From positions 124,001-188,000 of the forward strand of contig NZ_JAAUVN010000007.1 in the NCBI RefSeq assembly GCF_012030425.1: a stretch of DNA of 64,000 bases. The letters run 5' to 3'. The DNA is from Sphingobacterium sp. B16(2022) (lineage in GTDB: Bacteria; Bacteroidota; Bacteroidia; Sphingobacteriales; Sphingobacteriaceae). The notes under the pieces are model-generated. The model did not search any database. It was not told the DNA's origin and was given only the letters and a program-made list of their open reading frames with translations. The first letter of the stretch is position 1. Each line of letters begins with the position of its first letter. Positions 36,649 to 45,423 of this stretch are shown here, one piece after another. Both the position numbers and the translations under genes were made by a program.

Positions 36649-37647
36649 TTATTTACCTTGTGTTTTGAAATATTCTGTGGGACTCATCCCAGTATGACGG
36701 TAAAAGAAATGATTGAAAGTTTCACGATGTTTAAAATTGCAGGTGTCAGATACATTTGAAGAGGGATTGCCAGCTAAAATTAAATCTGTTGCCTGTTTTA
36801 AAATTACTTCGTTCTTGTATTGCTGCATGGTTTTGTTGAAATATTTGAAGTGTATCTTATTCAAGTTTCTAAAGCTAGCGCCAAAGTCTTCAGCAAGTTT
36901 TGTTAAAGTAAAGGAATGTCCTTCGAGTTCACAATAGGTTCTGATACTGTCATGCAATGCAAGTGCAGTTTTTTCATGACCATCAACACGTTCATATTCA
37001 ATAAAAATTTTTTCAGAGGAGAGCCTAATCAATTTTTTGACTGCGGTAAAAATATGTTCTTCATTTTCTAGTTTTCCTTTTTTTAGATTATTGACTAAAT
37101 GTTTGATATGTGCGCGTGTACGTGTACCGACTTCAAAATCTATACTGACACAGGAATATATACTTTGACTACGATGGGCTTCAATGAGAGGATGTAAAAA
37201 ATGGAAAGGTCGTTCATTGCCATCACGAAAGATTTTACAACGAAAATAGAGATTAGATAAATGGCTCTGACCTTTTGGTATATGCAGTTCATACAGACCT
37301 GCTGGTAAGTAAATGTAGCGACCTCTTAAGGGATTGATGGTATAGGTTTTATTTCCCTGCAGATCTTTAATCAGGATTGATCCAGTTGATTTTAGTAGGT
37401 GGATTAAGTGGATATCTGATTTTATGATCTTAAAGGGGATAATACATTTATCTGTAGACTTGACGTCCAATAGATTGATAAATGCCAATAGGCCATCAAA
37501 TTCTTGTAGGATGGCTTCGGATTGTGCCCGTTTATAATGCTGGTTATTTCCATTTTGCATCGACATAAGAGATTTCATTATGACATGATTAGGCTCATAG
37601 GGAGCTCCAAATGGTTGATCAAGTTGTAATTGTAATGATTTTAACAT
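36649..37647 (-). CDS. AraC-family transcriptional regulator
   Basis: A 332-aa regulator from the ATG at 37647 (an upstream GTG at 37695 is in frame). The C-terminal ~100 residues are the double helix-turn-helix of AraC/XylS (LTKLAEDFGASFRNLNKIHFKYFNKTMQQY, then VSDTCNFKHRETFNHFFYRHTGMSPTEYF). The N-terminal 220 residues are an uncharacterised ligand or dimer domain. It is transcribed toward MauE and DUF6520 and probably controls this island. Tandem inverted/direct repeats 72-125 nt upstream are candidate operators. Confidence 0.9.
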   Translation of the reverse strand: MLKSLQLQLDQPFGAPYEPNHVIMKSLMSMQNGNNQHYKRAQSEAILQEFDGLLAFINLLDVKSTDKCIIPFKIIKSDIHLIHLLKSTGSILIKDLQGNKTYTINPLRGRYIYLPAGLYELHIPKGQSHLSNLYFRCKIFRDGNERPFHFLHPLIEAHRSQSIYSCVSIDFEVGTRTRAHIKHLVNNLKKGKLENEEHIFTAVKKLIRLSSEKIFIEYERVDGHEKTALALHDSIRTYCELEGHSFTLTKLAEDFGASFRNLNKIHFKYFNKTMQQYKNEVILKQATDLILAGNPSSNVSDTCNFKHRETFNHFFYRHTGMSPTEYFKTQGK

Positions 37648-37718
37648 AATTATGAGTTTTAAAATTGTTAATTTTTGATATTTATAAATGTTCACCTAAA
37701 GTTCATAAAAAGGAAATC

Positions 37719-37772
37719 CAAATAATTGGGTTTTTGAGCCCAATTATTTGCGTTTTTGAGCCCAATTATTTG
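37719..37772. repeat. Tandem inverted/direct repeats upstream of AraC gene
   Basis: A 12-bp perfect inverted repeat (CAAATAATTGGG 37719-37730 with CCCAATTATTTG 37739-37750). Its right half is also part of a 21-bp direct repeat (37730-37750 and 37752-37772). Multiple half-sites at a 22-bp period upstream of a regulator suggest binding sites. Confidence 0.8.
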
Positions 37773-37779
37773 TGTTTTA

Positions 37780-38105
37780 CTATTCATTTTTTTCTAAAAC
37801 AAGGCGCTACTGTGCTTTATTTCCCGTTTTCAGGAAGCGGACGATTTAAGCTTCACCCTCTGCATATTCGTACGCTTCAGAACGAAGGTAAATCGGATAA
37901 TGGTGTTGATTAGGGGTAGTAAACAGGGTATTCTACACCTGATATAGGCCTTAAATGGTGTTTAAAGGGAGGTGAGGGGTAGTCTATAGGAAATGGGGTA
38001 TATTCAGCTGATTTATAGAATCAGCTCTACAGAGATCTAGAGCTTGTTTTTAAGGAGAGATTGATCGGATGATGTAGGGGTAACGGGGGTATACCCCTAC
38101 TTTTT
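37780..38105 (+). ncRNA. Candidate small RNA ending at an orphan terminator
   Basis: No protein gene of the plus strand precedes the strong terminator at 38074-38105. The 300 nt before it contain interleaved stems GAAGCG/CGCTTC (37834/37873) and CGATTTA/TAAATCG (37842/37889), and a hairpin AGCTGATT/AATCAGCT. A structured transcript divergent from the AraC gene is the simplest reading, but I found no convincing promoter. Confidence 0.4.
38074..38105 (+). terminator. Orphan rho-independent terminator
   Basis: GTAGGGGTA (38074-38082) and TACCCCTAC (38092-38100) followed by TTTTT. No annotated gene ends here on the plus strand. Confidence 0.8.
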
Positions 38106-38272
38106 ATATTTATCTGTTTGAATCAGGGTGTCTTTCAACTAATTTATTTATGATCTTCAATTTTTTTTGGGAGATACAGGATATTCATGGGAGTTGAACT
38201 TATTTAATGAAATAGTCTTGTGAGCGTAAAAACTTTAGTAGTAAAAATATACTCAATTTTCAAACAATAACG

Positions 38273-38535
38273 TTAACAAGAGAGATTGACTTTTATATCA
38301 TCGAAGTGTTCGTTGACAGCATATCGGATTTCCTGCAGGAAGGTTTCGGAGGTTCCCATTTCTTTGAGAACGTAAATGGTGAGTGGAAGTGTTTGGTTTA
38401 TTTTGCTGTGTATAAGATTGATTTAATATCTTTAGACTGTTCTTGAATATCAATGTGTTTACGGTTCACGTCCTCGAAACCGACTAAGAGCTGATGGTGT
38501 CTGATGATGGGTTCATCAATTTGCTTGTTTTTCAT
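38273..38535 (-). pseudogene. Frameshifted small gene of unknown family
   Basis: From ATG at 38535 the minus strand reads 45 codons (MKNKQIDEPIIRHHQLLVGF, then EDVNRKHIDIQEQSKDIKSILYTAK) to a stop at 38398. In another frame the sequence continues at once with a protein-like stretch (TLPLTIYVLKEMGTSETFLQ, then EIRYAVNEHFDDIKVNLSC) to a stop at 38273. Together they would make one protein of about 86 aa broken by a frameshift. I do not recognise the family. Confidence 0.45.
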
Positions 38536-39442
38536 TCGAATAGCTGATTATATAGTTTGCGTCTGCGGAACTGGCTGTAAAAAAAGTAAAAGGAATAAGG
38601 AGTTATATCTGGCCTGGCGTCGCTAAGATGAAAGGGGATTGGAATCTAACTCTAATTTTGATATCACAGATAGTAGTTATTGTTTGGCTTTAGAACGTTC
38701 TTCTTGGTTCAAATGGAGTACCATAATTCTGGATGATCTATAAAGTTTTAATATTAATCGGATCGTAAATGGTTTATTCTTTTGTGTGTTATTGTTATTT
38801 AAACTTAAAGCTACATACATATTTTGGAAAAGGACTATTTTCTTTTATAAAATTCTTGTTGCGGTGAATTTTTTTAGAATTAAAAAATTATTTCTTTTGA
38901 GATAGACTATTCTAAGATGTGAACTGATATTGATAATTTTTCTGAAAAGATTTCTGTAGCGCCTCTTTTGAATAAATATAACAGTGTATAGGTAGGATAC
39001 CAATTTTTTCCTAGGTTTTCATTGTATTATGTCGTTCATCATTGTTTAGACAATAATTGACAAGTATTCGTTTTATAAGATTAACTGACAGGTAAAGTTT
39101 TTTGTTACATATGAGTTGAAAAATAATTTACTGAATATCAGGTGGTTGAAATATTTTTGAGCATTTTTATATGCTAGCATATCATTTTGCTATTTCAAAT
39201 TTAAAAAATGGTATATATTTGTTTTAACATTTTTTTAACAAAGTATACTAACTGATCTTTTGAAAAAGAGAATTAAAAAAACTAAATACTGCTTTACAAT
39301 TTATAATAATAACAAATCTGATTGATTAAAAGCTTTATCATAGATTTTAGTAATTAAAACCCATTAAAATCGTTTTAATTACATCTAATAATCTTATGAT
39401 TCTATACTTTAATGAGGCCTGATTTTATCTTTTGTTTGAAGT

Positions 39443-39473
39443 TTTGGTTAATGAAATTTTTATTTTAACTTTG
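39443..39473 (+). promoter_or_regulatory. Consensus sigma-AB promoter of SusC/SusD pair 4
   Basis: TTTG at 39443-39446, exactly 19 nt, TAACTTTG at 39466-39473. It is followed by TTTTAACATTTTTTAACA, nearly the same as after the promoter of pair 5. It lies about 320 nt upstream of the ATG. Confidence 0.8.
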
Positions 39474-39759
39474 CTTTTAACATTTTTTAACAATCTTGTT
39501 TTTTTGAAATTAAATGTGTTTTAGGAAAAACCGATCTTAGTTACGAGCTGATCCCAAAATTGACCAAGGAAATATTTGTAAAGTTTTAATATATTTTTTG
39601 TTAAGAATGCGTTAAACAGAAAATAAACAGTGATTGCTTTTTTCTTCTGGATAAAGATGAAAATGGATTACAATTCTTGATTGAGTATGAATTTTAAGGT
39701 CGAAAATAGTATGAAGAGATTCGATTTTTAAAATTTTATGAAAAGAAATTTACTTAACC

Positions 39760-39777
39760 AAAGTCTTTAGAGACTTT
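39760..39777 (+). promoter_or_regulatory. Leader hairpin before SusC pair 4
   Basis: AAAGTCT (39760-39766) and AGACTTT (39771-39777) with a 4-nt loop, 19 nt before the ATG. A related hairpin after the same TACTTAAC word lies before the pair 5 start. Confidence 0.6.
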
Positions 39778-39796
39778 AAATACTTAATATAAACAT

Positions 39797-42700
39797 ATGA
39801 AACAAACATTACTCAGTTTTTTCGTGGGTAGTATGATTCTTACCTCTGTTGCATTTGCGCAGGATAAAAAGGTAAGCGGTCGTGTGACTAGTGCTGATGG
39901 TAAACCATTGGTCGGTGTTACGATTGCTGTGCAAGGATCTAATGTAGCTACCCAGACAGATGCGAATGGAAATTATTCGTTCTCTGTACCTACAGGAAAA
40001 GTTATCGTTTTCCGCTCATTAGGTTATTCGGATAAGACATTAATTGTTAAGGAAGGACAATCGGCATTTAATGTAACACTAGATAATTCTGATAATGAAT
40101 TGGCGGAAGTCGTTGTTACGGCAATGGGAATTAAAAGAGAACAAAGATCGCTAGGTTATAGTGCCTCTACCATTAAATCAGAAGAATTAACTAAAGCAAG
40201 ATCTTCAAACGTTCTAAATTCCCTTGCAGGTAAGGCTGCAGGTGTGAGAGTGAATGCGCAGTCTGGTACAATAGGAGGATCAACTAAGGTCGTCATTCGT
40301 GGCGTAAATTCTTTAGACGGTGGATTTCCATTATATGTGATCGATGGCTTGACAGTTAGTGATGCAACATCTCTTGGAGGAACAACGGCAAGCAATGTGG
40401 ATTTTGGAAATAGAATGGGGGATTTGAGTTCAGATGATATCGAATCAATGACTATTCTTAAAGGTGCCGCTGCAACAGCATTATACGGTGCAAGAGCAAA
40501 AGATGGTGCGATTATTATTACGACTAAAAGAGGTTCTAAAGGCACAAGCAATGCTATTAGTGTTAATTCATCCTTACGTTTTGACAACCCATTAGTTCTA
40601 CCGGATTTTCAAAACGAATATGCACAAGGAAATCAGGGTGTATATGCTTTAGCTCAAACTAACGGATGGGGTCCTAATATTGCGGAGGTTAGTAATCAAA
40701 AATTTAAAAATTTTTTAGGAGAGGATGTTACATTACAAGCTTATCCTGATAATGTAAAAGATTATTTTCAGACAGGAACCTCATTAATTAATAATATTGC
40801 TTTTTCAGGCGGTGGTGATAATTCAGATTACAGGGTGAGTTTTTCCAGTGCAAATGAAAGAGGAATAATACCAGAATCAAAGTTAGATCGCTATACCTTA
40901 TCTGTAAATGCTGGAAGAGATTTTAGTTCTAAGCTATCTTCTAGATTTACCGGTTCTTACACGAATTTGAAATCTGACGGTAGACCTGCTCAGAGCTCTA
41001 ACAATACTAATGCGATTATTTCAACAATATTTAGTCTTCCTAGAACAGTTGATATTGATCTTCTCAAGAATAATTTTGAAGATCCTGTTACGGGAAATCA
41101 AATCTTTCTAAGCCCCAATAGAAATGGGAATAATCCATTTTGGGTAATGAACTATAATAGAAATGGAAATACAGTTGATCGATTTTTAGGAACATATACC
41201 TTAACTTATAAACCGGTTGATTGGATTACAATTAATAATAATTTCGGTGCGGATGTATATACTGAGAAAAGATCACAGCATGTCCGAAAAGGAACCGCTG
41301 GTTTTATGAACGGCAGGTTTATTAATTTTGATTTGTTAAGTAAGCAATTCAATGACGATTTAATGGCTACATTCGAGCAGAATAATCTTGTAGACAATTT
41401 TAAATTTAAATTGATTGTTGGGGGAAATATTAATGAGCGTACAACGCAAAGTACAAATGTAGAAGCTGTAGGTTTAACAATTGATCAGTTATGGAACTAT
41501 ACCAATGCGGCAAGTAAAACTCCAACATTAGGATATAGTAAGAGAAGATTGTTGGGGGCATATGGTAACTTAAGTGTCAGTTATAAAGACTTTTTGTATT
41601 TGGATGTTACTGGTAGAAACGATTGGACATCAACATTACCAATAGAAAATAGATCATATTTTTATCCTTCAGTAAGTGGAGCCTTTATTTTTTCTGAGTT
41701 GTTGAAGGACAAAGGAATGGATTGGTTAAGTTTTGGTAAAGTAAGGGCGAGTTGGGCATCTGTTGGTAGTGATCTTGCCGCATATAATTTGGATTATCAA
41801 TATACGCCTACCTCTACTGTTTTTATGCAATATGTCTCTTCAACAGCTACTGTTTTTCCAGCAGGACCTATAGAAACGGCATTTAGTGGACCACGTATAC
41901 TTCCAAATGCAACGCTTAAACCCCAAAAGCAAAATTCTTTTGAGACAGGTTTTGAACTTAAATTTTTACAAAATAGAATTGGATTAGATTTTTCTTATTA
42001 CAATAATATAACAAGAGATCAGTTGATCCCTATAGATATTGCTATTTCAACGGGATATTTTGCGAAATATATAAATGTTGGCGAAATACAAAATAAGGGA
42101 ATTGAAATCGCATTGAATTTAGTTCCTGTGAAAACAGAAAGTTTTAACTGGAATTTAGATTTTAATTTTGCTAAAAATAAACAAAAAGTCAATGAATTAG
42201 CCCCGGGATTGTCACAGTATAGTTTGGCTAGTGGTTATAGTGGTTTGCAGATTAAAGCTAGTGTCGGAGAAAGTTTTGGACTTTATGGAAGTGATTGGGC
42301 AAGGACTGATGATGGTCAAATTATTATCGATGCAAAAACTGGATTAAAAACAGCGGTAGCAAATCAAAGATTAGGAGATATTTACCCTGCATGGACTATG
42401 GGTATTAATAATAATTTTAGCTACAAAAGCTTTTCATTAAGTGCTCTTGTAGATATTCGCACTGGTGGTAAATTTTACTCCGGTACTGTTGCAAATTTAA
42501 GAACTGGTGGTCTTGCAGCAGAAACTGCTGATCGTACTCCAATTGTTACGCCTGGTGTGGTTCTTGAAAATGGTGTCTATGTCCCTAATAAAAAAGAAAT
42601 AAGTGCACAGGATTATTGGGTATGGGAAGGTAACTCAACAAATACCGTTGCCAATGTCTTTGACGCTGGTTTTATTAAATTGAGGGAAGTGAGATTTGCA

Positions 42701-42913
42701 TATGCACTGCCATCTCATATTTTAAAATCAAAATTTATAAAAGGAGCGGAGATTGGTGTTGAAGGAAGAAATCTTTGGTTGATTAAAAGCGATGTACCTC
42801 ATTTAGACCCTGAGTTGAATTTCTTTGGTTCGGGAAGTGTTGGCGAAGGTGTAGAATTTAATAGTATTCCTTCTGCACGATCATTTGGGATGAATTTGAG
42901 GTTAAATTTTTAA
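39797..42913 (+). CDS. SusC/RagA family TonB-linked receptor (pair 4)
   Basis: A 1038-aa receptor: signal peptide MKQTLLSFFVGSMILTSVAFA, CarboxypepD_reg-like domain (25-105), TonB-box region LAEVVVTAMGIKREQRSLGYS, plug with YVIDGLTVSDATS and LKGAAATALYGARAKDGAIIITTKRG, and barrel ending MNLRLNF. The first 105 residues are close to those of the receptor at 45424 and similar to the one at 14190, while the barrels differ. This is a pattern of N-terminal conservation with ligand-domain divergence. It is followed after 11 nt by its SusD. Substrate unknown; no glycosidase is adjacent. Confidence 0.95.
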   Translation: MKQTLLSFFVGSMILTSVAFAQDKKVSGRVTSADGKPLVGVTIAVQGSNVATQTDANGNYSFSVPTGKVIVFRSLGYSDKTLIVKEGQSAFNVTLDNSDNELAEVVVTAMGIKREQRSLGYSASTIKSEELTKARSSNVLNSLAGKAAGVRVNAQSGTIGGSTKVVIRGVNSLDGGFPLYVIDGLTVSDATSLGGTTASNVDFGNRMGDLSSDDIESMTILKGAAATALYGARAKDGAIIITTKRGSKGTSNAISVNSSLRFDNPLVLPDFQNEYAQGNQGVYALAQTNGWGPNIAEVSNQKFKNFLGEDVTLQAYPDNVKDYFQTGTSLINNIAFSGGGDNSDYRVSFSSANERGIIPESKLDRYTLSVNAGRDFSSKLSSRFTGSYTNLKSDGRPAQSSNNTNAIISTIFSLPRTVDIDLLKNNFEDPVTGNQIFLSPNRNGNNPFWVMNYNRNGNTVDRFLGTYTLTYKPVDWITINNNFGADVYTEKRSQHVRKGTAGFMNGRFINFDLLSKQFNDDLMATFEQNNLVDNFKFKLIVGGNINERTTQSTNVEAVGLTIDQLWNYTNAASKTPTLGYSKRRLLGAYGNLSVSYKDFLYLDVTGRNDWTSTLPIENRSYFYPSVSGAFIFSELLKDKGMDWLSFGKVRASWASVGSDLAAYNLDYQYTPTSTVFMQYVSSTATVFPAGPIETAFSGPRILPNATLKPQKQNSFETGFELKFLQNRIGLDFSYYNNITRDQLIPIDIAISTGYFAKYINVGEIQNKGIEIALNLVPVKTESFNWNLDFNFAKNKQKVNELAPGLSQYSLASGYSGLQIKASVGESFGLYGSDWARTDDGQIIIDAKTGLKTAVANQRLGDIYPAWTMGINNNFSYKSFSLSALVDIRTGGKFYSGTVANLRTGGLAAETADRTPIVTPGVVLENGVYVPNKKEISAQDYWVWEGNSTNTVANVFDAGFIKLREVRFAYALPSHILKSKFIKGAEIGVEGRNLWLIKSDVPHLDPELNFFGSGSVGEGVEFNSIPSARSFGMNLRLNF

Positions 42914-42924
42914 TTATTGACATT

Positions 42925-44370
42925 ATGAAATTTAAAAATAAAATATTAGCTGGAGCATTATTATTACTTTCTGCTTCGAGTATTGTTTCGTGTAATAAAT
43001 ATTTAGATATAAATGCTAATCCTTTAACGGCAACTAAAGTTGAGCCTAAGCTTTTGTTTGGCTACGCTGTGACGGCTTGGGATGTAAATAAGAATAGTGG
43101 GGATAGTTATATTTCTTTAGGTTTTCTAGGGCAAAGTTTAGCTTCTGGAGGTGATTTTTCTGAAAACTGGGGTTCATCAAATTTATACAATATCAGTACA
43201 TTTGCAGTAGGGAACACGTGGAAAGTATATTATAGTACATCTGGAAACAATCTTAAGCAGGCAATTAAAATAGCTGAATCTGCTAACCCAGTACAAAATA
43301 ATTCAGCAGCTCAATGTAAAATAGTTTTGGCTCAATTGATGTTTGAGGCTACAACTCTTTATGGAGATGTTCCTTATACAGAAGCTTGGGATCCTGAGAA
43401 CTTTGCTTATCCAAAATATGATGCTCAAAAAGATGTTTTAGAAAATATTTTAAAGCTTTTAGATGAAGCCAAAGCGCAAATAGATCCAAGTAGCCCTCTC
43501 AAAATAGAAGATTACGATATTTTTTATAAGGGAGATCTTAGTAAATGGATTAAGTTAGCAAATTCAATAAAGTTTAAAACTTTAATGGTTATGGTTGATA
43601 AGGATCCTTCAAAAGCTGACGCTATTGGGAAATTGGTTTCTGCTCCTGCTACGATGATTAATGCAGAGTCTGAAATCTGGAAAGTTCCCTATACAACAAC
43701 GGTTAATAATGAAAATCCAAAGTATAGATTGTTTTTGGGACAAAATCCATTTACTTATGCCAATAAACTGGTTACTGATATCATGGTGCCTAAATCTGAT
43801 CCTAGACTATCAAAATATTTTGACTTAGGACCGGAATCTCAACAGTACGTGGGTATATTAGCGAATGTCGATGCAGACGATAAAACTTCTTTGATTTCAA
43901 AGTATTTGTATAGAAAAGATGCACCATCACTATTACTTTCGTATCAAGAGATGCTCTTTTTAGAAGCTGAGGTATACGCTCGTGGTTTAGGCGTAACTAA
44001 AGATCTCAACAAAGCAAATGATTTATATAGAAAGGCTTTACAAGTTGCGATGACTTTTTATGAAGTGACTCCAGCAGCAATAACAACATATCTAAATGCG
44101 GAACCTTCTCTTGCTACAGTTGCTAATCCTTTAAGAGAAATTCATCTTCAACAATGGGTTGATTTGATGGATCGTCCATTGGAAGCTTTTCTTCAGTGGA
44201 GAAGATCTGGTACTGATGGAAATGAAGTTCCTAAAATGGAAGTGCCTAAAGGAGCAACATCAGGGCCTTTATTTAGACGTTTTCCTTTGTCTACGGATGA
44301 AACAGCTGCAAATCCAAATATTCCTAATCCTCAACCAAAGTATTATGATAAAGTTTGGTTTGATTTATAA
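42925..44370 (+). CDS. SusD-like nutrient-binding lipoprotein (SusD-like_2, pair 4)
   Basis: A 481-aa lipoprotein with lipobox SIVSCNKY (Cys23) followed by LDINANPLTATKVEPKLLFG, like SusD of pair 1. The C-terminal region has REIHLQQWVDLMDRPLEAFLQWRRSG, a hallmark of this branch. It sits 11 nt after its SusC and is the lid of that transporter. Confidence 0.92.
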   Translation: MKFKNKILAGALLLLSASSIVSCNKYLDINANPLTATKVEPKLLFGYAVTAWDVNKNSGDSYISLGFLGQSLASGGDFSENWGSSNLYNISTFAVGNTWKVYYSTSGNNLKQAIKIAESANPVQNNSAAQCKIVLAQLMFEATTLYGDVPYTEAWDPENFAYPKYDAQKDVLENILKLLDEAKAQIDPSSPLKIEDYDIFYKGDLSKWIKLANSIKFKTLMVMVDKDPSKADAIGKLVSAPATMINAESEIWKVPYTTTVNNENPKYRLFLGQNPFTYANKLVTDIMVPKSDPRLSKYFDLGPESQQYVGILANVDADDKTSLISKYLYRKDAPSLLLSYQEMLFLEAEVYARGLGVTKDLNKANDLYRKALQVAMTFYEVTPAAITTYLNAEPSLATVANPLREIHLQQWVDLMDRPLEAFLQWRRSGTDGNEVPKMEVPKGATSGPLFRRFPLSTDETAANPNIPNPQPKYYDKVWFDL

Positions 44371-44413
44371 TATTTAATTCAAAAAAGAGGCTGTATCAAA
44401 AATGATTTTTGAT

Positions 44414-44500
44414 GTGACCCCCAAAAGTTGGACGGATTAACAAAATTAAGTTTTTTGTACAAGAGCTCGGTATTCCACCGGGCTCTTTCTATTTAACATG
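44414..44500. mobile_element. Remnant end of an IS3-family insertion sequence
   Basis: GTGACCCCCAAAAGTTGGAC resembles the terminal inverted repeats of IS3-family elements. It is followed by a hairpin (GAGCTCGGT with ACCGGGCTC) and a T-rich stretch, as found in such ends. No transposase gene is nearby, so only a solo end remains. The GAGGCTGTATCAAAA just before it also resembles an IS end. Confidence 0.55.
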
Positions 44501-45009
44501 TTTTTATTCTTTTATTGTTGTGATTCCATATAATAACAATTTGTCTTACACAGAACCTGTACGCAAGCTTACTATTTTACATTTATATATATTCTAAAAA
44601 GAGTAGTGGCATAGATGAATTAGGTTTAATGTTTAATTTCCGGTTCAATAATGCTACTTAAGAAAAATGATCTTGGAAACTCTCTAATTGTATGATTTTA
44701 CAAAAATCAAACTTGAGTTTAAGGTTTACAAATTTAACATTTTAATGCTGATCTATATTTTTATGTAATCATTAATCTATGGAAAATGTACCCATCACAA
44801 CCTAATCTCATCTGATGCGTCAGGTGCAGTTTATTGCAGTTAGTTGCAAATTCCATTATTTATAATATTTCCCTCATCTTACTTGTGAAAGTTAATACTT
44901 CTCAAATTGATCTCATAATCGTAATTCTTTTATTTCGAAATATTAATTTACGATTTTTAATGGTTACCTATCGAGCTTTCCAATATAATTTCTTAGTTAG
45001 CGTAATGCT

Positions 45010-45052
45010 ACATGAATTTTTGATTTTAAAAATTATAATCAAAAATTCATGT
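45010..45052. repeat. 16-bp perfect inverted repeat
   Basis: ACATGAATTTTTGATT (45010-45025) and AATCAAAAATTCATGT (45037-45052) with an 11-nt loop. It could be a terminator-like hairpin or the ends of a small vanished element. Confidence 0.75.
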
Positions 45053-45109
45053 GTTTAAACTTATTTATCTTGCGTTTTATTACCAATATAAAAAAAATAG
45101 TTGCAAAAG

Positions 45110-45140
45110 TTTGCTTAATAAAAATAATATTATAACTTTG
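45110..45140 (+). promoter_or_regulatory. Consensus sigma-AB promoter of SusC/SusD pair 5
   Basis: TTTG at 45110-45113, exactly 19 nt, TAACTTTG at 45133-45140, followed by TTTTAACATTATTTAACA. About 285 nt before the ATG. Confidence 0.8.
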
Positions 45141-45377
45141 GTTTTAACATTATTTAACACATGAAGTTAAACAAATATTTTTAAAATATTTGAAATCTGC
45201 CATATTGAAAAGCACCCAAGCGCTATACAATCGTATTTCTTTTAAATATTAAACTTGACAAATAGTCACATGCATGAGACAAAATGCAATCGATTGCGTA
45301 AAAGCGATTAGTGACGAAATCTATTAGAAAGATTAAAATATTGATTTATAGTTGTTTAGTAAACGAAATTACTTAAC

Positions 45378-45400
45378 TAAAGTCTTTTTTTATGACTTTA
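45378..45400 (+). promoter_or_regulatory. Leader hairpin before SusC pair 5
   Basis: TAAAGTC (45378-45384) and GACTTTA (45394-45400), preceded by TTACTTAAC as in the pair 4 leader, 23 nt before the ATG. Confidence 0.6.
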
Positions 45401-45423
45401 CACATTTAAATAAATATAAATAT

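Larger units (their letters stand above)
37648..39796. other. 2.1-kb largely non-coding region
   Basis: From left to right: operator-like repeats (37719-37772), an X-Y-X'-Y' set of inverted words (37834-37895), a small hairpin (38011-38032), an orphan plus-strand terminator (38074-38105), a frameshifted small gene on the minus strand (38273-38535), possible gene debris near 38656-38750, and the promoter and leader of the next SusC (39443 on). No intact gene of normal length was seen. Confidence 0.6.
44371..45423. other. Intergenic region with mobile-element debris
   Basis: It contains a perfect small hairpin (ATCAAAAAT / ATTTTTGAT, about 44396-44414), an IS3-type end (44414-44500), a 16-bp inverted repeat (45010-45052), and then the promoter, conserved leader word and leader hairpin of the next SusC. 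No intact gene was seen. Confidence 0.6.

Noticed and set aside
38656..38750. Short protein-like stretch on the plus strand (FDITDSSYCLALERSSWFKW)
   Set aside because: About 30 codons ending in a stop, with no start or neighbour in frame. It could be debris of an old gene, but there is not enough to annotate it.
39186..39221. Further SusC promoter at 39214-39221
   Set aside because: The TATATTTG box is good, but the nearest TTTG is 24 nt away instead of 19, so I keep the perfect promoter at 39443.
44834..45058. 74-codon open frame before SusC pair 5
   Set aside because: Composition is that of AT-rich intergenic DNA, it crosses a 16-bp inverted repeat, and there is no start context or recognisable motif.
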